Source: Candidatus Leptovillus affinis (GTDB lineage Bacteria; Chloroflexota; Anaerolineae; Promineifilales; Promineifilaceae). From it: a DNA stretch of 64,000 nt. Position numbers and translations under genes: made by a program. The first letter of the stretch is position 1. The number at the start of each line of letters is the position of its first letter. The notes under the pieces are model-generated. The model searched no databases, was not told where the DNA came from, and saw only the letters and a list, made by a program, of their open reading frames with translations. Below, piece after piece: positions 20,454 to 28,718 of the stretch. The stretch covers positions 1 through 64,000 of the forward strand of contig JADIYP010000003.1 of NCBI GenBank assembly GCA_016705235.1. Reading direction: 5' to 3'.

Positions 20454-20802
20454 AACCATTCATCCTCCCGGAAGTTCTGAACTTCCGGGAGGATTGGCGA
20501 ATCAGCCCTCATCCCCACGCACGGCCCTCGTCCCCACGGGGACGACCATTGCCGTAGCGGGGATGACCATTGCCGTAGCGGGGATGACCATTGCCGTAGT
20601 GGGGATGACCATTGCCGTAGCGGGGATGACCATTGCCGTAGCGGGGATGACCATTGCCGTAGCGGGGATGACCATTGCCGTAGCGGGGATGACCATTGCC
20701 GTAGCAGGGATGACCATTGCCGTAGCGGGGATGACCATTGCCGTAGCGGGGTAACCATTCATCCTCCCGGAAGTTCAGAACTTCCGGGAGGATTGGCGAA
20801 TC
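20454..20802. repeat. 21-bp minisatellite between two 50-bp direct repeats
   Basis: Ten copies of GGGATGACCATTGCCGTAGCG (with rare substitutions: GTAGTG, GTAGCAG) fill about 20535-20750. On each side lies a direct repeat starting AACCATTC and ending GGATTGGCGAATC (20454-20503 and 20753-20802). Each contains a 33-bp palindrome ATCCTCCCGGAAGTTC-N-GAACTTCCGGGAGGAT, with N being T on the left and A on the right. The unit is a multiple of three, so frames stay open on both strands, but no start site or codon pattern supports a gene. It lies between the antitoxin start and the end of the VWA gene. Confidence 0.95.
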
Positions 20803-20806
20803 CCGC

Positions 20807-22162
20807 TCACCGGCTCAACGGAGCCAGCTCCTCTTCAATAATTTTCACCACCAGATCATCCAGCGACGAAACCGAATAATCCGACACCTGAAAATCTGTC
20901 TCCGTGCCGGTAGAGCCAGGGGCCGCTCGCGCCATAGGTCAGGAAGATAAACCGGCCGCCCGTCGCCTGGGCTAACTGCCGGAAGATATACTCGCCCTGC
21001 TCATCCAGGCCGCTGCTGGCGATGGGGTAAATCTTGATGCCGCGCTGCGCGGCTTGCAGCATCTCGGCGGCATAATGGTCCTGCTGCCCATAATCCAGAT
21101 GGGGCGGGGCGTCGGCCACCAGGAAGATGAGGCTGACCGTGTTTGCCACGCGCCATTCCGGCTGGTGGATGGCGTCGGCCAATGCCTGATTCAAATCTTC
21201 GGGATAATCGCCGCCGCCGTCCGCCTGCACCTGGTCCAAAGCGGCGGCAAAGGTCTCCACGTCGGGCGTAAAGTCGGTGACGTGGGTGAGGAAGGCGTCT
21301 TCGCGGTCGCGGTAGGCCACCAGGGCAAAGCGCACATCGGGCCGGCTGGGCAGCGCATCCACCTGGGCGGAGATCGCGCGGATGTTGTCCTTTAGCTGCT
21401 GGATTTCATCGGCCATGCTGCCGGTAGCGTCGATGAGAAAGAGCACGTCGAGGTTAACGGCCGTTTCCCCCTGCCCGCCATTCACCACCGTCACAAACCA
21501 CTCGCGCTGCCCACTCCCGGCGGGAATGGTGAACGGGTCCGCGCCGTCCACTTCCACCCGGTAGTCGGCGGCCTGGGCGGGGTAGGCGCGGGGGAAGAAG
21601 TAGACACGGCCGTCGCTGTGCGTGCGCAGCGTGGCGACTGTCTGGTCGCCGGATAAAATGCGCACTTGCTGCCCGGCTAACGGCCGTTCCTGCCCATCGC
21701 GCACCCAAATCTGCTGCCGCTCCGACACGTCCACCTTCAGCACCTGCGCGCCGTTGTACTCGCGCAAGTAGAGCAGATAGTCGTCCCATTTCGCGTTGTC
21801 GTCCACCTCGCCGGCGGTGAGACTGCTGTTTTGATCCAGGGGCAGGGCGGCGCGGCGACACCACCGCGCGCCGCGTCGGCGGCGGGAACAGCGGCTTCGA
21901 CGGCCACTTCCATTTCGGCGGCGGGGAGGGCAACGGCCGTGCCCGCCGGGGCGCGCGTCGCCGCGACTTTCGGGCCGGAATCTGGCGCGGTGGGGCTGTC
22001 GCCGGCCGTGCTTTCACTGCCAACGGCAGCAGGCGGTTCAGCTTCGGTGACGGCGCGGGTCACTTCGACGGCTTCCGGTTGGGGGGTAGTAGCGCCACAG
22101 GCTGCTAAGACGGCCGTGCCTACCACCAACAGTAGCATCAGGAACAATCGTTTCAGGGTCAT
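20807..22162 (-). CDS. VWA-domain lipoprotein, two frameshifts
   Basis: AAGGAGGAGTTACCCG precedes ATG 22162. MTLKRLFLMLLLVVGTAVLAACGATTP is a lipoprotein signal with lipobox LAAC. A low-complexity Ala/Glu/Pro stretch follows. After a frame change near 21840 comes VDDNAKWDDYLLYLREYNGAQVLKVDVSERQQIWV, a carboxypeptidase-regulatory-like part (VRILSGDQTVATLRTHSDGRVYFFP), then a von Willebrand A domain with MIDAS DATGSMADE (VLFLIDATGSM), VAYRD and GGGDYPEDLNQAL. The C-terminus needs one more base change near 20925 and then reads STGTETDFQVSDYSVSSLDDLVVKIIEEELAPL to 20807. About 450 residues, probably exported and cell-surface bound. Confidence 0.83.
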
Positions 22163-22270
22163 CGGGTAACTCCTCCTTGTGAAATGGTTACACAAGTAAA
22201 ACGATACGGCCGTGTCATTGGTTCCAATCATTCCGGGTGAGATTTGAATTGTGAGACTGAGGGCAGGGAA

Positions 22271-22951
22271 TCAGCGCGATTTTTTGCCGCCGGAGCGGAA
22301 AAGCTTCAGCCAGGCTTCTACTTCGTCGGCTTCGAGCCGGTCTTGTTCGTCGTCTTTGACGACGCGCAGTCTGGCCGGTTTTTGCGGTTTTTGCGGTTCG
22401 GCGGGCGGGGCGGGTTTGGCGGGGCGTGGTTTGGATTTGGGGCGTTCAGGCACCGGACCAAACAAGTCGAGCCATTCCTGAACTTCGGCGTCGTTGAGTT
22501 TGGGGTCGGCGGGTTTTTCGGGGGGAACGGGTAACGGCCGTTCCTCATCTTTCTCTTTTTTAGGCTCCGCAAATACAAAGCCCATGCGTTCAATAAACTG
22601 CTCCGACTGCAAAAAACGGATGCGCAGCGCCTGGGCAGCGCGCATAATTTCTCGGTCGCTGGTCACCAGCGTGTATCCGCCCGGGTTCTTGAGCTTCTTG
22701 AGATGGCGCATGATGAGGGAATCGGCCGTTTGGCCCGATGGGGCAAAAATCACTTGCAGATTGCGGCTCGACAGCCGATTCAGATGCCCGCCCGGCACAC
22801 CGCCATCAAAAAAAAGCGTCACCTGCCGCTGTTTGCTTTCAGCAAGCCAGCTTTTCAGGCGCAGCACCAGGCGCATCTCGTCGTCGGGGTCTTCTAACGA
22901 GATGTCCGGCATTTTGCCGATGAGGTTGTGGCCGTCGATGATGTAGTGCAT
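22271..22951 (-). CDS. NYN-domain (YacP-like) RNA nuclease
   Basis: 226 residues. MHYIIDGHNLIGKMPDISLEDPDDEMRLV, VTLFFDGG, IFAPSGQTADSLIMRHL and GYTLVTSDREIMRAAQ supply the acidic residues (D6, D of FFDGG, D of TADS, D of TSDRE) expected of the YacP/Rae1 PIN-like fold. The C-terminal 80 residues form a Lys/Pro/Glu-rich tail containing two similar motifs (DAEVQEWLDLFGP and ADEVEAWLKLFRS), a short internal repeat that could bind a partner. Family members cleave mRNA on ribosomes; the target here is unknown. Confidence 0.83.
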   Translation of the reverse strand: MHYIIDGHNLIGKMPDISLEDPDDEMRLVLRLKSWLAESKQRQVTLFFDGGVPGGHLNRLSSRNLQVIFAPSGQTADSLIMRHLKKLKNPGGYTLVTSDREIMRAAQALRIRFLQSEQFIERMGFVFAEPKKEKDEERPLPVPPEKPADPKLNDAEVQEWLDLFGPVPERPKSKPRPAKPAPPAEPQKPQKPARLRVVKDDEQDRLEADEVEAWLKLFRSGGKKSR

Positions 22952-22965
22952 AAGAATGTAAGGTG

Positions 22966-23012
22966 TGTTTCGTGATGCGTAACCCGTTCACGGCCCACGC
23001 ATCACGCATTAT
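22966..23012. repeat. family B repeat, short copy
   Basis: TTTCGTGATGCGTAACCCG and CACGCATCACGCATTA face each other across TTCACGGCC. It occupies the gap between the NYN gene and the helicase stop. Confidence 0.75.
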
Positions 23013-25339
23013 TCCCCAATAATTTCTAACCTGGCAAAACTGGCCGCCAATCGTTTAATCCCAAATTCTTTAAAGGCTACGCTGACTTCTTCGTCATTGC
23101 CGGTGAGTTTGCTTTCGATAACGATGCCCTCGCCAAATTTGGCGTGGCGCACGGTCTGGCCGGTTTTATAACCGGCGGAGATGGGCGCGGCGCGTTCCGG
23201 TTCGGCCGGCTGCGCGAGATGGTTGGGTTTGGGTAAGGGCGCGCGTTCAGGCGTCGTGCTGTTGGGCGACTGCCAATTGTTGGTCTGGCGGTTGGTCTGG
23301 TTGGTCGCTGCGCGGCCGGTGGTGCTGCCCCGCTTTGGTTCGGAGGATTGACTCCATGACCAGGAAGGCGTGGTCTGGTTCCAACTGCTGGCGCGGGAAA
23401 CGCTTTCCTTGCGGCGGGCTTTCGGCCGTCCGCCGCTGGTCAATTCTTCAGGAATGTCCAGCAAAAAACGCGAGGGCGTCGTGGCCTCCGTTTCACCATA
23501 GGTTGAGCGGCGGAAGGCATGGGAAAGATACAGCCGGTCTTTGGCCCGCGTAATGCCCACGTAAAACAACCGCCGCTCTTCGGCCAGTTCCTCGGCATCT
23601 TCCATAGAGCGGCTGTGCGGCAGCATCCCTTCCTCCAGGCCGGTGATGAAGACCACGGGGAATTCCAGCCCCTTGGCGGCGTGCAAAGTCAGCAAGGTGG
23701 TGGAGTTCGGTTCGTCTTCCACGTTGTCGGTTTCAGATACCAGGGCGACCTGTTCCAGGAAATCGCTGAGGCTTAAGGTGGTGTCGCCGGCCACGCTGCG
23801 CAGTTCCATCACGTTTTCCCAGCGGTCGCGTCCTTCGTCTGTGCCGTCGTCGATAAATTCGCGGTAATGGGTTTGCTCTAACACCAGATCGAACAATTCG
23901 CCGACGGTGGCGGTGTCGCGCAGGGTAATCCAGGCGAAGAGCAAATTGCCAAAATCTTGCAGCGCGGAGAGGGCGCGGGCGCGGAAGGGGTGTTGGGCGT
24001 GGGGATTGGTGGCAATTTCCAGCACGGCGTCGCCGGGCTGCCAGCCGTTGAGGGCGGCCCAATCTTGCAACTGCTGCAAGGTTTTGGCCCCGATGCCGCG
24101 TGTGGGCACATTGATGATGCGGTTGAAACTGACGGAATCGGCCGTGTTATGGACCAATCGCAAGTAGGCGATGATGTCTTTCACTTCGCGCCGTTTGTAG
24201 AACTGGGTTGCGCCGACGAGCCGGTAGGGCATGCTGGCACGGACGAAGGATTCTTCCAAGACGCGAGATTGGGCGTTGGTGCGGTACATGACGGCGATAT
24301 CGCCGGGCGAGTAGCCATCCAGCAGCAGGCTTTGGATGGTGCTGATGACGATGTCGCCTTCTTCCAAATCATTGTACGCCTCGCCGATGACGATGAGGTC
24401 GCCGCCCTGGCGTTCGGTGAAGAGTTCTTTGTGGACGCGCTGCGTGTTGTGGCGGATGACGGCTTTGGCGGCATCCAGAATGGTTTGGGTGGAACGGTAG
24501 TTTTGCTCCAACAAGACGATTTGGGCGTCCGGGTAAGCCTGCTGGAAACGCTGGATATTGCGAAAATCGGCGCCGCGCCATTTGTAGATGGATTGGTCGG
24601 AGTCGCCGACGGCGAAGATGTGGCGGTGGGCTGCGGCGAGGCGTTGGATGAGGACGTATTGGGTGGTGTTGGTGTCCTGGAATTCGTCGACGAGGATGTG
24701 TTGGTAACGTTCCTGATATGTTTGCAAAACGTCGGGCCGTTCGTCGAGGAGCAGGGCGGTGTTCATGAGCAGATCGTCGAAGTCCATGGCGTTGTTGGCT
24801 TGCAGGGTGACCTGGTAGCGTTCGTAGACGCGCTTGGTGACTTCGGCGATGTAGTTGGTGGCGTTGTAGATGTCGGGGGTGATGAGTTCGTTTTTGGCGC
24901 TGCTGATGCCGTTGAGCAGTTTGGCGGGCGGGAATTTTTTGTCGTCGAGGTTGAGTTCTTTGAGGACTTGTTTGACGACCTGGAGCTGGTCGGTGGTATC
25001 GAAAATAACGAAGTCACGGCCGTAATACGTCAGGTTTTCAGTTTCGCGGCGCAGGATGCGGGCGCAAACGGCGTGGAAAGTCCCCATCGTCAGGCCGCGT
25101 GGTGGGCTTTCTAGCATGTTTTCCAGGCGGTGGGTCATTTCTTTGGCCGCCTTGTTGGTGAAGGTGACGGCCAGGATGTGCCAGGGCGGGACGCGCAGCT
25201 CTTGCATCAGGTAGACGATGCGTTGGGTGAGGACGCGGGTTTTGCCGGAACCGGGGCCGGCGAGAACTAAAACGGGGCCGGCGGGGGCGGTTACGGCCGT
25301 TTTCTGTTGGGCATTTAGACCTTGAAGATAATCACTCAT
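23009..25339 (-). CDS. pcrA: UvrD/PcrA-type superfamily 1 DNA helicase
   Basis: 776 residues, intact. Motifs in order: Q-motif LNAQQKTAV, Walker A AGPGSGKTRVL (about 28-38), motif Ia TFTNKAAKEM, motif II VDEFQDTN, motif III VGDSDQSIYKWRGAD, motif IV LEQNYRST, VAVMYRTNAQSR-like (IAVMYRTNAQSRVLEE), motif V TLHAAKGLEFPVVF and motif VI EERRLFYVGITRAKDRL. The tail (GQTVRHAKFGEGIVIES) is the C-terminal Tudor-like domain of PcrA that contacts RNA polymerase. It is a 3'-5' helicase in repair and replication-conflict resolution. TACAAT lies six bases before the ATG with no ribosome site, so a leaderless mRNA is possible. Confidence 0.95.
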   Translation of the reverse strand: MSDYLQGLNAQQKTAVTAPAGPVLVLAGPGSGKTRVLTQRIVYLMQELRVPPWHILAVTFTNKAAKEMTHRLENMLESPPRGLTMGTFHAVCARILRRETENLTYYGRDFVIFDTTDQLQVVKQVLKELNLDDKKFPPAKLLNGISSAKNELITPDIYNATNYIAEVTKRVYERYQVTLQANNAMDFDDLLMNTALLLDERPDVLQTYQERYQHILVDEFQDTNTTQYVLIQRLAAAHRHIFAVGDSDQSIYKWRGADFRNIQRFQQAYPDAQIVLLEQNYRSTQTILDAAKAVIRHNTQRVHKELFTERQGGDLIVIGEAYNDLEEGDIVISTIQSLLLDGYSPGDIAVMYRTNAQSRVLEESFVRASMPYRLVGATQFYKRREVKDIIAYLRLVHNTADSVSFNRIINVPTRGIGAKTLQQLQDWAALNGWQPGDAVLEIATNPHAQHPFRARALSALQDFGNLLFAWITLRDTATVGELFDLVLEQTHYREFIDDGTDEGRDRWENVMELRSVAGDTTLSLSDFLEQVALVSETDNVEDEPNSTTLLTLHAAKGLEFPVVFITGLEEGMLPHSRSMEDAEELAEERRLFYVGITRAKDRLYLSHAFRRSTYGETEATTPSRFLLDIPEELTSGGRPKARRKESVSRASSWNQTTPSWSWSQSSEPKRGSTTGRAATNQTNRQTNNWQSPNSTTPERAPLPKPNHLAQPAEPERAAPISAGYKTGQTVRHAKFGEGIVIESKLTGNDEEVSVAFKEFGIKRLAASFARLEIIGE

Positions 25340-25383
25340 GCGGCAATTGTAACCCGCCGCCGGAGATGCGTCACCCTGAATTG

Positions 25384-26322
25384 TTACATCTGGCGGCGCA
25401 GGAACCAGGTGATTGTGACGATGACGACCAGCGCGCCAAGCGCTTGCCAGACCGAAGTTAGCTGCTCTTGCAGCAGGAGCGCGCCGACAGCCAGGGCGCT
25501 AACCAGGCGGATGGCCATCATGCTGCTAACGAGCGGCGCGCCGAGGTGTTGGATGGTGCGAATTTGCCCCAGGTTGGCTCCCAGCAGGATGCCAAAGGCG
25601 AGCAGGGCAAAGATGAGCCAATCGTGGGGCGACAGGGCTGCCCACTGGTTCCAATTTTCGCCCAGCAGCAGGCTGGCGACGGCCGAAAAACTGAACAGGG
25701 CAAAGAGATGGACGAGCAGCAGGCTTTCGCCGGTGGCGTGGTAGTGGGCAGTGCGCCGCGTGAGCAGCATGTAGAGGGCGAGGGCCAGACTGCTGCCAAA
25801 GGCCAGGCTAATGCCCAGGAAATCTTGACGGGGAACGGCCGTGGCCGTGCCAATCTCGCTAAAACTGCCGCTGATCACCAGCAGCACACCCAACAAACTG
25901 ATGGTGAGGGCGCGGAACGTATAGCGCGGTAGCGCTTCATGCAGCGCCATCCGGCTGAGAATAGCCACCAGAAAGGGGGTTAACAGGTAGATAAGCTGGA
26001 CGTAAATCGCCAGCGTAAAACGGGTGGCCAGTAAATTGGACACGCCGCGCACGACGACCATCAGGCCAAAAAGCCACAGAATGGGCAGGCGCAGCAGCTT
26101 TTTATCCAGGCGCGGCCAGATAAAAAAGAAAACGGCCAGCAAAACGACCAGATTGCCCACGGACAGCAAGGACAGGCTGGGCAGCCCGCTGACAGTTTGC
26201 AAGTAACGAAGCAGAACGGGATACGCCCCCCAGCCAATTTGGGCCAGAAGGGCGGCGGTCAGCCAGGTCCAGGATGAGGCTGCGTCGTTTAGAGGCGGTG
26301 GGGATGTTTTTGTTTTTTGCAC
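25384..26322 (-). CDS. EamA/DMT-family transporter
   Basis: About 312 residues with ten hydrophobic helices in two EamA halves (WLTAALLAQIGWGAYPVLLRYLQ, NLVVLLAVFFFIW, VSNLLATRFTLAIYVQLIYLLTPFLVAILSRMALHE; second half FLGISLAFGSSLALALYMLL, LIFALLAFGILLGANLGQIRTIQHL, MAIRLVSALAVGALLLQEQLTSVWQALGALVVI). The LTPFLVAILS and LLLQEQLT segments match the ends of EamA repeats. It probably exports a small metabolite. No ATG is in frame at the right place, so GTG 26322 is used. It is divergent from the GNAT gene. Confidence 0.83.
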   Translation of the reverse strand: MQKTKTSPPPLNDAASSWTWLTAALLAQIGWGAYPVLLRYLQTVSGLPSLSLLSVGNLVVLLAVFFFIWPRLDKKLLRLPILWLFGLMVVVRGVSNLLATRFTLAIYVQLIYLLTPFLVAILSRMALHEALPRYTFRALTISLLGVLLVISGSFSEIGTATAVPRQDFLGISLAFGSSLALALYMLLTRRTAHYHATGESLLLVHLFALFSFSAVASLLLGENWNQWAALSPHDWLIFALLAFGILLGANLGQIRTIQHLGAPLVSSMMAIRLVSALAVGALLLQEQLTSVWQALGALVVIVTITWFLRRQM

Positions 26323-26411
26323 AAGACATTACAATAAGCGTCACGGCCGTTTCTGTCCACTGATTGGTCAGAAAAAGTTAGCGGTTGGAGACAAAGAGGT
26401 TGGAGGCGTTG

Positions 26412-27110
26412 GTGGAAGAGTCGATATCTTTCATAGAACTACAGGATGCAGATGGCGGCCTGGCACGGCAAGCTTTTGCGATTTATGAAGCGTCGTTTCC
26501 CCCGGCGGAGCGCGACCCGATAGAAGACCTGGTGGAACTGATCCAACGGTCTGCTTTGGGCCGGGTGGATCAGGAGACGAACTTTCGCTTTTTTGTAGGG
26601 GTGTCCGGGGAGGAAGTGCTGGGTCTTGCGGTGTATACGTATCATGCCCGGCTGCGGCTGGGGTATCTGGCTTATCTGGCGACAACGGCCGTTTTCCGCA
26701 GCCAGGGTCTTGGCAGTTGGATGTTTACCCAGACAATAGACAGGCTGCGCCGAGAGGCCGAGGAGCCGCCCTTGGGGATGTGCTGGGAAGTGGAACGGCC
26801 GTCCGACATCCAAGACGCCCACGAATCCCAACTCGCCGAGCGGCGCATTCGCTTTTACCAGCGCAATGGCAGCATCCTCTTGCCCGATATCGACCTGCTG
26901 ACGCCCGCTCTGGCCGACGACCTGCCAGAAGTGCAATACCACCTCATGTACTACCCCCTGGAAAATTCCGCTGTCGAGGTTGGCGCGGAACAAGTGCAAT
27001 CGCTTATTGACCTGATTCTTTTAGAAGGGTATGGCGTGAGCCGCGACAGCCACTATTACCAACGCGCCATTCGTTCTATCAGCGAGACTGTGTATGCCAG
27101 ACCAGACTAA
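26412..27110 (+). CDS. GNAT-family acetyltransferase
   Basis: GGAGG at 26402-26406 sits five bases before GTG 26412, which is preferred over the in-frame TTG 26385. 232 residues. FAIYEASFPPAERDPIEDLVEL, RFFVGVSGEEVLGLAVYTYH and LGYLAYLATTAVFRSQGLGSWMFTQTIDRLRRE (motif A, acetyl-CoA loop RSQGLGS) are GNAT signatures; RIRFYQRNGSILLPDID follows as motif B. The stop lies 17 bp inside the next gene, so it is coupled to the DmpA-type peptidase. Substrate unknown. Confidence 0.82.
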   Translation: MEESISFIELQDADGGLARQAFAIYEASFPPAERDPIEDLVELIQRSALGRVDQETNFRFFVGVSGEEVLGLAVYTYHARLRLGYLAYLATTAVFRSQGLGSWMFTQTIDRLRREAEEPPLGMCWEVERPSDIQDAHESQLAERRIRFYQRNGSILLPDIDLLTPALADDLPEVQYHLMYYPLENSAVEVGAEQVQSLIDLILLEGYGVSRDSHYYQRAIRSISETVYARPD

Positions 27111-28203
27111 ACCCAGAGCGCGAGACCTGGGCGTGCCGTTTAGCGGCATGCCAGGGCCGCTAAACGCCATCACCGACGTGGCCGGCGTGGCTGTTGGCCA
27201 TGTGACTTTAATCGCGGGTGAGGGGAAATTAGAAGTTGGTCAGGGGCCGGTGCGGACGGGGGTAACGGCCGTGTGGCCCCGTGGCATTGGCGCGATTGGC
27301 GGTGTGCAGGCCGGCTTGTTCGCCCTCAACGGCGTGGGCGAGATGACCGGCGCGCATCTCATCGAAGAATTTGGCGCCTTTGCCGGACCGGTGATGCTCA
27401 CCAATACCCTCAGCGTGGGTGTGGTGCGTGATGCCGTCATCACCTGGGCGCGTGACCACGTGCCAGACAAGGAAGCGCTGTTTTACTTTAGCCTGCCGGT
27501 GGTGGCCGAAACCTGGGATGGCAATATCAACGACGCTTATGGGCAGCACATCCAACCGCAGCATGTGTTTGCCGCCCTGGACAACGCGGCCGGCGGTCCG
27601 GTGGCGGAAGGCGGCGTAGGCGGCGGCACGGGCATGAGCACCTTTGATTTTAAGGGCGGCATCGGCACGGCCTCGCGCCGGGTGGCCACGCCGATGGGTG
27701 AATACACGGTAGGCGTGCTGGTGCAGTCCAATTTTGGGCGGCGCGACCAACTGCTGGTCGCCGGCGTGCCGGTGGGCGAGGAAATTGCGGATTTACGGCC
27801 GATATCGTCATCCGGCCATACCTTAAGCAGTTCCATCATCATATTGGTGGCCACCGACGCGCCTTTTTTGCCCGGCCAGCTCAAGCGGCTGGCGCGGCGG
27901 GCGGGCATGGGGTTGGCGCGCACCGGCAGCACGGCCCATCATCACTCAGGCGATATATTTCTGGCGTTTTCCACGGCCGTCTCGCCCACCAATTTACCAT
28001 CTGGGTTCGATGTGTATACGGCCGTGCCCAATGCCTACATCGATCTATTTTTCGATGCGGTAGCTTATGCCACGGAAGAAGCCATCATCAATGCGCTGGT
28101 AGCCGCAGAAACCATGACGGGAATCAATGGGGCAACACTGTACGCGCTGCCGCACGGCCGTTTGCAAGCCATCCTGCGGCGGCACAAGCGGCTGCGGGAA
28201 TGA
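27094..28203 (+). CDS. DmpA/P1-family aminopeptidase (peptidase S58)
   Basis: 369 residues. GPLNAITDVAGVAVGHVTL, GAIGGVQAGLFALNGVGEMTG, TNTLSVGVVRDAV, VVAETWDGNINDAYG, GGVGGGTGMSTFDFKGGIGTASRRV and YTVGVLVQSNFGRRDQLLVAGVPVG are DmpA family motifs. By family precedent the precursor cleaves itself before a serine that becomes the N-terminal nucleophile of the beta chain; the matching site here is SSSIIILVATDAPFLP (about residue 247), where the residue before the serine is Ser rather than the usual Gly. It removes N-terminal residues from small peptides and amides. Starts inside the GNAT gene. Confidence 0.9.
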   Translation: MPDQTKPRARDLGVPFSGMPGPLNAITDVAGVAVGHVTLIAGEGKLEVGQGPVRTGVTAVWPRGIGAIGGVQAGLFALNGVGEMTGAHLIEEFGAFAGPVMLTNTLSVGVVRDAVITWARDHVPDKEALFYFSLPVVAETWDGNINDAYGQHIQPQHVFAALDNAAGGPVAEGGVGGGTGMSTFDFKGGIGTASRRVATPMGEYTVGVLVQSNFGRRDQLLVAGVPVGEEIADLRPISSSGHTLSSSIIILVATDAPFLPGQLKRLARRAGMGLARTGSTAHHHSGDIFLAFSTAVSPTNLPSGFDVYTAVPNAYIDLFFDAVAYATEEAIINALVAAETMTGINGATLYALPHGRLQAILRRHKRLRE

Positions 28204-28268
28204 TTGGTTGACAGGGAAACGGCCGTTTGCTAGAATCCTCCCCACTGAACATGTATGTTCACTAGGCC

Positions 28269-28341
28269 GCCCCGTTCGTCTAGCGGCCCAGGACGTAGCC
28301 CTCTCAAGGCTAAAACAGGGGTTCGAGTCCCCTACGGGGCA
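28269..28341 (+). tRNA. tRNA-Glu (anticodon CUC)
   Basis: Cloverleaf fits by eye. The acceptor GCCCCGT pairs with ACGGGGC and is followed by discriminator A. The D arm contains TCGTCTAGCGGCCCAGGA. The anticodon stem TAGCC/GGCTA holds the loop CTCTCAA with anticodon CTC, and the T arm AGGGG-TTCGAGT-CCCCT is perfect. 73 nt, CCA not encoded. Confidence 0.95.
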
Positions 28342-28344
28342 TTA

Positions 28345-28382
28345 AGCCGCTCGGAAGTATCTTTACTCTGAGCGGTTTTTTG
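28345..28382 (+). terminator. Rho-independent terminator after tRNA-Glu
   Basis: GCCGCTCGGAAGTATC pairs through CCGCTC with GAGCGG and is followed by TTTTTT. The remaining spacer to 28718 holds a weak AT-rich region and one family A hairpin. Confidence 0.85.
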
Positions 28383-28629
28383 TTACCACTGCCTGCTTGG
28401 TTGTATTTGGGGTATCAGGCAACTTAATCTGATCTTGCCGTTAGCATCGCGAGTTGCCCTCCGATCTGCCATCGTGCCAAGCCACAACCCTGTTCCTTAA
28501 TTAAAAACAGGAAATTAGTCCTGTAAAAGTACAGATGGCCTATCCTATTTTAGGGAAAAATACGATAATCCCCTACTCTGCCTTTGTACAATGTGGGGAA
28601 GGGATTAGCTGAAAATATGTAACTTTACA

Positions 28630-28687
28630 GACCCTAAGGGTTTGCTTCTGAGAATTTCGATTATTTGGGTATCACACCCTTGGGGTC
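28630..28687. repeat. family A hairpin next to kinase start
   Basis: GACCCTAAGGGTTTG ... CACACCCTTGGGGTC followed by TTGCCAGAGAAACCTGAACA and GTTAC. The repeat ends only 31 bp before ATG 28719, so it lies in the presumed mRNA leader and could control the kinase. The frame also stays open through the repeat to a TTG at 28665. Confidence 0.9.
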
Positions 28688-28718
28688 TTGCCAGAGAAAC
28701 CTGAACAGTTACGAAAAT

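Noticed and set aside
20494..20762. Open frames on both strands through the 21-bp repeats (MTIAVAG and IPATAMV repeats)
   Set aside because: Open only because the unit is a multiple of three without stops; no ribosome site, no family, and both strands are equally open.
23957..25114. 385-codon open frame antisense to the helicase
   Set aside because: It is the complement of the highly conserved PcrA coding sequence, has no recognisable motif and no ribosome site; GC-rich codon usage explains the open frame.
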